From Acidobacteriota bacterium (GTDB lineage: Bacteria; Acidobacteriota; Terriglobia; Terriglobales; Acidobacteriaceae), in contig JAJYVF010000013.1 in NCBI GenBank assembly GCA_021792135.1, positions 62,001 to 126,000 of the forward strand: a DNA stretch of 64,000 bases. The letters run 5' to 3'. Position 1 is the first letter of the stretch; every line of letters begins with the position of its first letter. Below are positions 10,968 through 18,477 of the stretch, one piece after another. Both the position numbers and the translations under genes were made by a program. The notes beneath the pieces are model-generated. The model made no database searches. It worked only from the letters and a program-made list of their open reading frames with translations, and was not told the DNA's origin.

Positions 10968-12320
10968 ATGACCGAACCGATCATTCAGGCCCGGCAGGTG
11001 GAGAAATACTATGCGCAGTCGAGCGAGGCGCGCATCCAGGTCATCGCGCCCACCGATCTGGCTATTTTTCCGGGAGAGATTGTGGCCTTGCTGGGGCCTT
11101 CGGGATCGGGCAAATCGACGCTGCTGCGGATGCTTTCGGGGCTGTCGCGGCCCTCGGGCGGCAATGTGCTGTGGCACGGCCGCGAACTGGAGTCGGCGGA
11201 GATCAGCGTTTCGATCGTCTTTCAGAGCTTCGCCCTCTTTCCCTGGCTCACGGTGCTCGAAAATGTCGAAGCTCCCCTGAAGGCCCGCGGCATGCCTGCA
11301 ATCGAGCGCCACCACCGGAGCCTGCGGATCCTGGACACGGTGGGGCTGGACGGCTTTGAGGCCGCCTACCCCAGGGAGCTTTCCGGGGGCATGCGCCAGC
11401 GGGTAGGCTTCGCGCGGGCCCTGGTCGTGGAGCCGGAGGTCCTTTTCATGGATGAGCCGTTTTCCGCGCTCGACGTCCTCACGGCGGACAACCTCCGCGG
11501 CGAACTGCTGGAGCTGTGGCAGAAGAAGACCATCCCGACAAAAGCTATCTTCCTGGTGACGCATAACATCGAAGAAGCTGTTCTGCTGGCCGACCGCATC
11601 ATCGTGCTGGGCCGCAACCCCGGCCACGTGCGCACGGACTTTCGGGTCTCGCTGACCCAGCCGCGCGAGCGAAAGAGCGCGGCCTTCACGGCGCTGGTGG
11701 ACTACATCTACAAGGTTCTGACCCGGCCCGACGTCCAGCCGGCCGAGATGCCGCTGCTTGTCGATGGCCGGCGCATCCGCGATCAGCGGCAGATGCGCTA
11801 CGAGATGCTCCCGCACGCGCGGCCCGGCGGGATTGCCGGACTGCTGGAACTGATCGTCGACCTGGGCGGCCGCACGGACATCTACCGGCTCGCCGACGAG
11901 CTGGCCTTCGAGATCGACGACCTCTTCCCCATCGTGGAAGCGGCGCAACTGCTGGGCTTCCTCAGCGTAGAAGAAGGCGACGCGCTGATCACTCCGGAGG
12001 GGCGCGAGTACGCCCAGTCGGAAATCCTGCAGCAGAAGGAGCTGTTCCGCAAAGCCGCCACGGACCATGTGCTGCTGCTGCGGCAGATCACCCGCGCGCT
12101 GGCCAACAAGAGCGACCATTCCGTCCCGGAGGACTTCTTCCTGGACATGCTCGACGAGCAGTTCAGCGACGAGGAATGCGCGCGGCAGCTGGAGACGGCC
12201 ATCAACTGGGGCCGCTACGCGGAGCTGTTCGACTGGGACGATGCGCGCCGGCGTTTCGTTCTGCACGAACATGAGGGCGAGGAAGCCGCCGAACCGGCGC
12301 CGGAGCAAAATGCGACATGA
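10968..12320 (+). CDS. NitT/TauT-type ABC transporter ATPase with C-terminal AAA-associated domain
   Basis: Residues 1-260 form an ABC ATPase of the nitrate/sulfonate/bicarbonate class: Walker A GPSGSGKST, Q-loop FQSFALFPWLTV, signature LSGGMRQRVGFARAL, Walker B VLFMDEPFSALD, and switch histidine in LVTHNIEEAV. Residues from about 290 to 440 (MRYEMLPHARPGGIAGLLEL onward) are a helical AAA-associated C-terminal extension known from a subset of these ATPases. The stop overlaps the start of the permease by ATGA, so they are translationally coupled. No substrate-binding protein gene is next to them, which leaves the substrate open. Confidence 0.92.
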   Translation: MTEPIIQARQVEKYYAQSSEARIQVIAPTDLAIFPGEIVALLGPSGSGKSTLLRMLSGLSRPSGGNVLWHGRELESAEISVSIVFQSFALFPWLTVLENVEAPLKARGMPAIERHHRSLRILDTVGLDGFEAAYPRELSGGMRQRVGFARALVVEPEVLFMDEPFSALDVLTADNLRGELLELWQKKTIPTKAIFLVTHNIEEAVLLADRIIVLGRNPGHVRTDFRVSLTQPRERKSAAFTALVDYIYKVLTRPDVQPAEMPLLVDGRRIRDQRQMRYEMLPHARPGGIAGLLELIVDLGGRTDIYRLADELAFEIDDLFPIVEAAQLLGFLSVEEGDALITPEGREYAQSEILQQKELFRKAATDHVLLLRQITRALANKSDHSVPEDFFLDMLDEQFSDEECARQLETAINWGRYAELFDWDDARRRFVLHEHEGEEAAEPAPEQNAT

Positions 12321-14056
12321 GAGCCCGCTTCACGCTGTCGCGCACGCTGGTGATGGAACGGACCTGGCCGTTCTTCATCGACGTGAGCGTGGCCGCGGCT
12401 CTGCTGGCGGGCTTCTACGCGATTCTCTGGGTCGCGAAGTTCTGGTTCAGCTCGGCGATCCCGGAGGTGGAAATCCACCGGTCGCCTTCGCATCTGCCGC
12501 TTTACGCTCTCTACTCCCTGGTGCGGATCTTTGTGGCCTATGCGCTGAGCCTGCTGTTCGCCGTCGGCTACGGCTATACGGCGGCGTACAACAAGCGGCT
12601 GGAGGCGCTGCTGATCGCCACGCTGGATATTCTGCAGTCAATCCCGGTGCTGAGCTTTTTGCCCGGGGTCATGCTGGCCATGATGTCGCTCTTCCCTTCC
12701 CGGCAGCTGGGCATCGAATTCGGCGCGATCCTGCTGATCTTCACCGGCGAAGTGTGGAACATGGCCTTCAGCTTCTACACCTCGCTCAAGAGCATTCCGC
12801 GCGAGCTGATGGACGCCAGCGCGATCAACGGCTTTTCGCGCTGGCAGCGGCTCTTTCAGCTGGAGCTGCCCTTCGCCGCCATCGGGCTGGTGTGGAACTC
12901 CATCGTATCGGTGGCCAACGGCTGGTTCTTCCTGATGGTCTGCGAAATGTTTCCGGTGGGCAGCCGCAATTTCCGCCTGCCCGGCCTGGGCTCCTACCTG
13001 CAGACGGCCGCTTCGCACGGAGATTTTGTTGCGATGGCCTGGGGGCTGATCACGATGGTTCTGATCATCGTCATCATCGATCAGCTGCTGTGGCGGCCCC
13101 TCATTGCATGGTCCGATAAGTTCAAGTTCGAGACGGTGGAGAGCAGCAGCCGGGTGACCTCGCCGGTGCTCAGCGCCCTGCGCAACTCAAATGTGCTGGG
13201 CATCATCAACCGCTACACTCTCCGGCCAATGATCGAGCGCGTCTACAGGGAGCTGGGCGAACGCCGGCAGAAGAAGCGGCCGCGGAGTGCCACGCGAGCC
13301 TCGCGCGGGAAGATAACGGCCATCTATGCGGCGGCGGGAGCGGCGGCGCTCGTCGCGGTGGGAGTCACGGCCGCTCATGCGGCGCTGCTGCTGCGGCAGA
13401 TTCATGAGCCCGAGCTGGTCACGCTGCTCGAAGGCGCGGGCCTGACCTTTGCGCGGGTGAACGCGGCTCTGCTGATCGGCTCGCTGTGGACCATCCCGGT
13501 GGGAGTGGCGATCGGTTTCAACCCGCGGCTTTCGCACATTGCGCAGCCCGTGGCCCAGATCGCGGCGTCGTTTCCGGCAACCGCGCTGTTTCCGCTCATC
13601 CTGATCGCGCTGGAGAGGATCGGGGTGGGGCTGGGCATTGGTTCCCTGGTACTGATGCTGCTGGCGGCGCAGTGGTACATCCTCTTCAACGTGATTGCCG
13701 GAGCGCAGGCCATTCCTTCGGAAATGCGGGAGATTGCGAAGCTGTTTCGCTTCCCAGGCGTGCAGCGCTGGACCACGGTGATCCTGCCCGGGGTCTTTCC
13801 GTTCCTCATTACCGGGCTGATCACGGCTTCCGGCGGGGCCTGGAATGCGTCGATCGTCGCAGAGTACTTCCAGCTGAAGGGGCAGACGCTGGCGACGCTG
13901 GGGCTGGGCGCCCAGATCAGCGCGGCCAGCGATCACGCCAACTATCCGGTGCTGCTGGCAGCGACGATGATCATGGCGCTCATGGTGGTGACCATCAACC
14001 GCCTGGTCTGGCGGCCGCTGTACAAGCTGGCGGAGACCCGATATCGCCTGGAATAG
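12317..14056 (+). CDS. Double-length NitT/TauT-type ABC permease (two fused permease domains)
   Basis: This 579-residue membrane protein contains two binding-protein-dependent permease domains in one chain. The first spans roughly residues 30-260, with the EAA-like loop DASAINGFSRWQRLFQLELP. The second spans roughly 330-570, with REIAKLFRFPGVQRWTTVILP. A charged linker (RRQKKRPRSATRASRGK) joins them. The pair therefore supplies both halves of the transmembrane channel, so one gene can replace a permease dimer. It is coupled by a 4-bp overlap to the ATPase. NitT/TauT relatives import nitrate, taurine or similar anions, but no binding protein is encoded nearby and the substrate is unknown. Confidence 0.9.
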   Translation: MRARFTLSRTLVMERTWPFFIDVSVAAALLAGFYAILWVAKFWFSSAIPEVEIHRSPSHLPLYALYSLVRIFVAYALSLLFAVGYGYTAAYNKRLEALLIATLDILQSIPVLSFLPGVMLAMMSLFPSRQLGIEFGAILLIFTGEVWNMAFSFYTSLKSIPRELMDASAINGFSRWQRLFQLELPFAAIGLVWNSIVSVANGWFFLMVCEMFPVGSRNFRLPGLGSYLQTAASHGDFVAMAWGLITMVLIIVIIDQLLWRPLIAWSDKFKFETVESSSRVTSPVLSALRNSNVLGIINRYTLRPMIERVYRELGERRQKKRPRSATRASRGKITAIYAAAGAAALVAVGVTAAHAALLLRQIHEPELVTLLEGAGLTFARVNAALLIGSLWTIPVGVAIGFNPRLSHIAQPVAQIAASFPATALFPLILIALERIGVGLGIGSLVLMLLAAQWYILFNVIAGAQAIPSEMREIAKLFRFPGVQRWTTVILPGVFPFLITGLITASGGAWNASIVAEYFQLKGQTLATLGLGAQISAASDHANYPVLLAATMIMALMVVTINRLVWRPLYKLAETRYRLE

Positions 14057-14122
14057 GCACCAGCCGCTTCGGAAGACAAAGAAGGGCGCGATCCGCCCCG
14101 GTTCCGCAGGTCATCCCATAAA

Positions 14123-14848
14123 ATGCTTGCATCTGCCATGGTTTCGCAGCCGCACATCGCGCGAACCCCCGGCGTCATTCGGCGCGCGCGGCGGCTGGAT
14201 CTGGCGGAACTCGTTATCGGCTACGGCCTCATCCTCTCCGTCGTCTGGACGCCCGGCACTCCGCAGCGCGTTCTCTACTGGACCACCTTCGCCTGGATCG
14301 CCGTGACGGCCTGGCTGCGCCGCAAGGACCACGAGACGAACGGTCTTGGCCTCAGGGGTCTGGTGCCGTCGCTCTGGGTCGTCGGCCTGGCGGTTCTGAT
14401 TTTCCTCGTCGCCATTCCGATTGCCAGGGCCTTCAGAACCCTGCACCCCCTCTATGGCGTGGTACCGGTCGGCCTGCACATCGCCGGATACGCCGTCTGG
14501 GCGCTGATGCAGCAGTTCATCCTCCAGATCTACGTGCTGCTGCGGCTGCTGCGCCTCGGAATGCGCCGCGCTCCGGCCGTCCTCCTCTCTGCTCTGCTTT
14601 TCGCGACTGCACACATCCCCAATCCGCTGCTGACGGGTCTCACCATCGTCTGGGGAATGATTTCCTGCCTGCTCTTCCTGCGTTATCGCAATCTGTACAC
14701 GCTCGCGGTGGCCCACGGAATCCTGGGGATGTGCCTCGCGGTCACCACCCCCAACTCCATCCATCACCACATGCGCGTCGGCCTTGGGTACATCAAATAC
14801 CACCGCCATCCGCACTACCCGCACCATCGGACGCTGATCTCGCCCTGA
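14123..14848 (+). CDS. CPBP-family intramembrane protein with altered catalytic pair
   Basis: A polytopic membrane protein of 241 residues of the CPBP (CAAX protease and bacteriocin-processing) family. Motif 2 is present as FATAHIPNP with His164, and motif 3 as AVAHGILG with His198. The first motif, which is normally a Glu-Glu pair followed by Arg, reads LMQQFILQIYVLLRL, with Gln130-Gln131 in place of the glutamates. The acid thought to activate water is missing, so the protein may be non-proteolytic or belong to a QQ subgroup. The C-terminal tail is His-rich (IHHHMRVGLGYIKYHRHPHY). The start may instead be the ATG at 14138. Confidence 0.75.
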   Translation: MLASAMVSQPHIARTPGVIRRARRLDLAELVIGYGLILSVVWTPGTPQRVLYWTTFAWIAVTAWLRRKDHETNGLGLRGLVPSLWVVGLAVLIFLVAIPIARAFRTLHPLYGVVPVGLHIAGYAVWALMQQFILQIYVLLRLLRLGMRRAPAVLLSALLFATAHIPNPLLTGLTIVWGMISCLLFLRYRNLYTLAVAHGILGMCLAVTTPNSIHHHMRVGLGYIKYHRHPHYPHHRTLISP

Positions 14849-14857
14849 GGGCCCTAC

Positions 14858-16054
14858 TCATGCAACAGCCCGCTGCATGCGCCGCCGCGCCGCAAAGAAA
14901 AACGGCAGCGAGGCCGCGCCCGTCACGACGCAGAAAATCACCGCGGTTTCGACCGACACGTCGTAGAGAAACCCAATCGCCGCGCTGCCGATAAACCAGG
15001 AGACCCCGTAGGCGGCGCTGAAGAGCCCATACGCCGAAGCCCGTCTTGCCGCCGGAACCATGGCCGCCACAGCCGCCGGAATGATCGACTCGTGCACCCC
15101 CATCCCCAGGCCCCAGATCGCAGCGCCCGCCATCGCCATGCCAAAGCCGCCCAGAAAGACCAGAGGCGCCGAGGCGATCGAAATCAGGGTCAGCGGGATC
15201 AGCAGGACAATGCCGAAGCGATCGAAGAGGCGCCCAAACAGCAGCGAGCCGGCCCCGGCCGTGGCCATCGCCACCGAATAGAAAACCGGGATCCAGACCA
15301 CGGAAGCCACTCCGGCCTTCTGCAGATGAAAGGCGATCAGCTGATAATCCGCGAAGCCCATCGAAACCAGAGCGGCCCCGACAAGATAGATCCAGAATGC
15401 CCTGCCCAACCCCGAGGCGTGGATTTCCGGCGTATGCGCCTCCAGATCCTCGGGCCGCGGATACAGAAACCGAGTGACCAGGATCAGCACCGCCGTGATG
15501 CAGGCCGGAATCAGCAGGGTTGCAAAGGCAACCCGGTACTGCCCCCGGTGGGCCAGAAACAACGCCATCAGCAGCGGCCCGATCATCGCGCCGGCCTGAT
15601 CCAGCCCTTCCTTCAGGCCAAAGGCCCAGCCGATGCCGATTTCCTTGCCGGCGTGCGAGAGCATGACATCCCGCGGCGGGTTGCGGATGCCCTTGCCCAT
15701 CCGCTCCAGTACGATCAGCACGCCCGCGGTCTGCCAGCTTCCGGCGAGCGCCAGCGCGGGCACCGCGGCCATCTGCACGAAGTAGCCGAAAAGCGTCATG
15801 GGCCAGAACCGCCCCGTCCGCTCGCTCATCCTGCCTGAAAAGAAGCGCACGCCGTAACCCAGCAGCTCGCCCAGCCCGGCCACCACTCCCACAACCGCGC
15901 CGCTCGCCCCCAGAGTTTCGAGAAAGGGCCCGGTGATGCTGCGCGATCCTTCATAGGTAAAGTCGGCAAAAAGGCTGACGATGCCAATCATCAGCACAAA
16001 ACGCAGCGCCATTTTCCTCGCATCGCTGCGCTCGCCAATTCCGGTTTGCTCCAT
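14858..16054 (-). CDS. Major facilitator superfamily transporter
   Basis: A membrane transporter of about 398 residues with roughly twelve hydrophobic segments. FADFTYEGSRSITGPFLETL is typical of a MFS subgroup of drug or unknown-solute exporters. The loop between helices 2 and 3 reads FFSGRMSERTGRFW, close to the MFS motif A, and a second such loop is seen as LLFGRLFDRFG in the C-terminal half. The ATG at 16054 is chosen because GGAGG lies 4 bp before it, and the reading frame upstream is not protein-like. It is transcribed away from the bufferin-like operon and shares its 287-bp upstream region. The substrate is unknown. Confidence 0.88.
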   Translation of the reverse strand: MEQTGIGERSDARKMALRFVLMIGIVSLFADFTYEGSRSITGPFLETLGASGAVVGVVAGLGELLGYGVRFFSGRMSERTGRFWPMTLFGYFVQMAAVPALALAGSWQTAGVLIVLERMGKGIRNPPRDVMLSHAGKEIGIGWAFGLKEGLDQAGAMIGPLLMALFLAHRGQYRVAFATLLIPACITAVLILVTRFLYPRPEDLEAHTPEIHASGLGRAFWIYLVGAALVSMGFADYQLIAFHLQKAGVASVVWIPVFYSVAMATAGAGSLLFGRLFDRFGIVLLIPLTLISIASAPLVFLGGFGMAMAGAAIWGLGMGVHESIIPAAVAAMVPAARRASAYGLFSAAYGVSWFIGSAAIGFLYDVSVETAVIFCVVTGAASLPFFFAARRRMQRAVA

Positions 16055-16197
16055 CCGTCCTCCGACTCTCTGTCTTTCTGGAGATGTAACACAGCCCTGA
16101 ATTCGCTGTATTTGTCCTCTTACAACGACGCGCTGGTTCCCGGAAAGTTCTGCTGACCTCCGCGCCCCCCCCAATCTGTCGGTCAGGATCCGGTGAA

Positions 16198-16218
16198 CGG
16201 CGCGATAAATTCGCGCCG
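16198..16218. promoter_or_regulatory. Perfect inverted repeat upstream of the bufferin-like operon
   Basis: CGGCGCGA and TCGCGCCG are an exact 8-bp inverted repeat around TAAAT, 123 bp upstream of the precursor start and 143 bp upstream of the divergent MFS start. The AT-rich spacer flanked by GC-rich arms looks like a dimeric regulator site shared by both genes. No regulator gene is adjacent, so this is a suggestion only. Confidence 0.4.
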
Positions 16219-16341
16219 TGGAGTAGCGCGGGAGGGGGATTCTTCTGTAGTCTTATCCGCACCGCGAGGTCCCCCGCCCGGCGCTCCCCTGCTGTTTCCG
16301 TGCCCGGTCTGGTTCTCCGGAAATCGATGGAGGAATGACTC

Positions 16342-16638
16342 ATGAAGCATTCAATGAAGACCATGATGGTCGCTGCGGCTGTCTCCGGCCTGCTCAGCGG
16401 CGCAACGGCGATGCACGCCGCCGTCCTCAGCCCGTCCGGTGTGGTGCCCATTCTGAAGGCGGGCAAAGCGTCATTCACCGGCGCCCCGCAGGCCAAACTG
16501 CCCAAGCACTCCTGCAAGGGCAAGAACGACTGCAAAGGCCAGGGTGGCTGCAAGAGCGGCGACAATGGCTGCAAGGGCAAGAACAGCTGCAAAGGCAAGG
16601 GCGGCTGCGCCACCGACGGCTCGAAGATGCCTGGCTAA
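16342..16638 (+). CDS. bufA: Bufferin/BufA2-type RiPP metallophore precursor
   Basis: A 98-residue exported precursor peptide. Residues 1-26 are a signal peptide (MVAAAVSGLLSGATAMHA). The C-terminal core carries six cysteines at 58, 64, 70, 77, 83 and 89, arranged as two copies of a 19-residue unit, each C-x5-C-x5-C with CKGKN and CKGxGGC sequences. BufA2-family precursors have this CKG-rich pattern, and MNIO enzymes convert some of their cysteines to metal-binding heterocycles such as thiooxazoles. GGAGG sits 8 bp before the ATG. The MNIO enzyme, its partner and DoxX lie downstream on the same strand. A strong hairpin follows this gene. Copper sequestration is the likely role by family, not shown here. 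Confidence 0.85.
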   Translation: MKHSMKTMMVAAAVSGLLSGATAMHAAVLSPSGVVPILKAGKASFTGAPQAKLPKHSCKGKNDCKGQGGCKSGDNGCKGKNSCKGKGGCATDGSKMPG

Positions 16639-16663
16639 GTCCTGCCCGGACACAGATAAATCC

Positions 16664-16698
16664 GCTGGAAAGGGCGCTCGGCATGCGCTCTTTCCAGC
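16664..16698 (+). promoter_or_regulatory. Intercistronic hairpin masking the start of the membrane-protein gene
   Basis: GCTGGAAAGGGCGC (16664-16677) pairs with GCGCTCTTTCCAGC (16685-16698) through 14 bp, with one G-U in RNA, and a 7-nt loop. It begins 25 bp after the precursor stop. The putative ribosome-binding site GGAAAGGG is in its left arm, and the ATG at 16683 straddles the loop and right arm. No T-run follows, so it looks more like a translation block, RNA stability element or partial attenuator than a simple terminator. Confidence 0.65.
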
Positions 16699-17546
16699 TT
16701 CACGACATTGGTTCCATGGCTTTTATCCAACCAGCGGTTCATGAACCGGCTGCGGCTGCGGTTACCGCGCAGACCGACTCCCTGGCCACTGTCTGTGCTG
16801 TGGCGATCCTTGCCATGATGATCTCCGATGTGGTGCACGAGGGGATCGGGCATGGGCTCACGGCGCTGCTGACGGTCTCGCCCTCGGGCGTGCTTTCCAC
16901 GGTTGCCTGGAACAGCGCATATAACAGCAAGCTGGTCGATGCCGGGGGCACCATCGCGAACCTCATTGCGGCCGCGATCCTGTGGCTGCTCTTGCGCAGC
17001 GCGCGGCGCGCATCGCCTGCCACGCGACTTTTTCTCCTGCTCACCTGCGCGTTCGATCTCTTCGCCGGGACGGGATACTTCCTGTTTTCCGGTGTCTCGA
17101 ATTTCGGAGACTGGGCAGACGTGATCCAGGGGCTTCGCCCCCATGGGCTCTGGCGTGTCCTGCTGGTCGTCGGCGGCGCGCTCGCCTTCTGGGTCGCGCT
17201 GGTCATCGCCGGGAGCGCCCTGATCCGTTCTGTCGGTATTCCGCGTTCGGAGCGCCGCCGCATCGGCCGGCTCATGCTGGTGGCTTATCTGAGCGCGGTC
17301 GCGATTGCGTGTATCGGCGGCGCGCTCAACCCGGAGGGTATTCAGTACGTGTTCCGCTCCTCGCTGCCCGCTACGGCCGGCGCCGGATCCGGCCTGCTGT
17401 ACATGCAGTATTACGCGCGCAGAAACATCCGGCCGGCCACAAACGTCGAACCCATCAACCGCAGCTATGCCTGGATCGGGGTCACCGCTGCCTGCGTGCT
17501 TCCCTATATTCTTGTTCTTGGCCGCGGAATCACGCTGACCCGCTAG
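16683..17546 (+). CDS. M50-like polytopic membrane protein in the bufferin-like operon
   Basis: A 287-residue membrane protein with about six hydrophobic segments, between the precursor and the MNIO enzyme gene. A first segment contains SDVVHEGIGHGLTALL, with His52, Glu53 and His57 spaced as HExxxH. The next contains VDAGGTIANLIAAAIL (Asp86 to Asn93), like the AGPxxN motif of M50 site-2 proteases. Canonical M50 enzymes have HExxH, so the extra residue makes catalysis uncertain, although TldD-type metalloproteases do use HExxxH. It could process or transport the modified peptide. Start is the ATG at 16683 with GGAAAGGG upstream, or the ATG at 16716. I do not recognise it as a named family member. 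Confidence 0.65.
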   Translation: MRSFQLHDIGSMAFIQPAVHEPAAAAVTAQTDSLATVCAVAILAMMISDVVHEGIGHGLTALLTVSPSGVLSTVAWNSAYNSKLVDAGGTIANLIAAAILWLLLRSARRASPATRLFLLLTCAFDLFAGTGYFLFSGVSNFGDWADVIQGLRPHGLWRVLLVVGGALAFWVALVIAGSALIRSVGIPRSERRRIGRLMLVAYLSAVAIACIGGALNPEGIQYVFRSSLPATAGAGSGLLYMQYYARRNIRPATNVEPINRSYAWIGVTAACVLPYILVLGRGITLTR

Positions 17547-17562
17547 ACCAACAAGGTGCTCG

Positions 17563-18477
17563 ATGCCCGCAAACCGCTTCAACGGATTCACCGAGTACGG
17601 CGTGGGCATCGGTCTGCGCATTCCGCATTACCAGCACATCCTCTCCCGCCGCCCCGTCGTCGGCTGGTTCGAGATCATCTCGGAAAACTACATGATCGAC
17701 GGCGGCCGCCCGCTCGAGATCCTCGACAAGATCCTCGAACAGTACAAGGTCGTCCAGCACGGCGTCTCCATGTACTTCGGCTCCGTCGACCCGCTGAACC
17801 GCGAGCACCTGAAGCGCCTTAAATCCCTGGCGCGCCGCACCCGAACGCCCTGGCTCAGCGACCACCTCTGCTGGGGTTCGGTCGACGGCCGTTACACGCA
17901 CGACCTGCTGCCCATGCCCTATACCTGGGAAGCCGTCGAGGTCACCGCCCGGAAGATCCGCCAGGTGCAGGATTTCGTCGAAGTCCCTGTGGTCGTCGAG
18001 AACGTATCGAGTTACGCCGAGTTTCATGTCTCCGAGATGACCGAGTGGGAATTCCTCACGGAAGTGGTGGAGCGTGCCGACTGCGGCATTCTGCTCGACG
18101 TCAACAACATCTACGTCTCCTCGGAGAACCACAACTTCGACCCCTTCACCTACGTCAACTTCGTACCCGCGCATCGGGTCGCGCAGATTCACATCGCCGG
18201 CCACAGCAAATTCGAGAAGTACATCCTCGATACCCACGACCATCCCGTTCTTCCCGCCGTCTGGCGCCTTTACGCGCGTGCCATCGAACGCTGCGGCCCC
18301 ACCGCCACGCTGCTCGAATGGGATGACAACATCCCCACCTTCGAGGAGGTCCACGGCGAAGCTCTCAAGGCAAACAAGTTCCTGAAAGCCGCCGCCGAAG
18401 CACCGCCGGATGCGGCGATTCCAGCCGTCGAATCCGCCGCCTCCCAGATCCTCGAGCACACCGGAGTGTCCCGATGA
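17563..18477 (+). CDS. bufB: MNIO (DUF692) RiPP-modifying enzyme, BufB/HvfB-like
   Basis: A 304-residue TIM-barrel enzyme of the multinuclear non-haem iron-dependent oxidase family, which includes MbnB, TglH and ChrH. These enzymes use two or three irons and oxygen to rearrange cysteine in a peptide. Ligand motifs are all visible in order: WFEIISENYM, VVENVSSY, LLDVNNIYV, IHIAGH, DTHDHPV and LLEWDDNIP. The substrate is presumably the cysteine-rich peptide encoded upstream, with the membrane-protein gene in between. The stop overlaps the start of the next gene as ATGA, so the enzyme and its partner are translated together. The ATG at 17563 is favoured; it lies 16 bp after the membrane-protein stop. 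Confidence 0.92.
   Translation: MPANRFNGFTEYGVGIGLRIPHYQHILSRRPVVGWFEIISENYMIDGGRPLEILDKILEQYKVVQHGVSMYFGSVDPLNREHLKRLKSLARRTRTPWLSDHLCWGSVDGRYTHDLLPMPYTWEAVEVTARKIRQVQDFVEVPVVVENVSSYAEFHVSEMTEWEFLTEVVERADCGILLDVNNIYVSSENHNFDPFTYVNFVPAHRVAQIHIAGHSKFEKYILDTHDHPVLPAVWRLYARAIERCGPTATLLEWDDNIPTFEEVHGEALKANKFLKAAAEAPPDAAIPAVESAASQILEHTGVSR

Noticed and set aside
10743-12308. Upstream extension of the receiver gene over the ABC ATPase
   Set aside because: The receiver domain is complete from 10742, and the extension is antisense to a clear ABC ATPase.
16335-16682. Upstream part of the membrane-protein reading frame that overlaps the precursor gene
   Set aside because: It is the out-of-frame shadow of the precursor's Cys/Gly/Lys repeat. 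A ribosome-binding site and hydrophobic start appear only at 16683.
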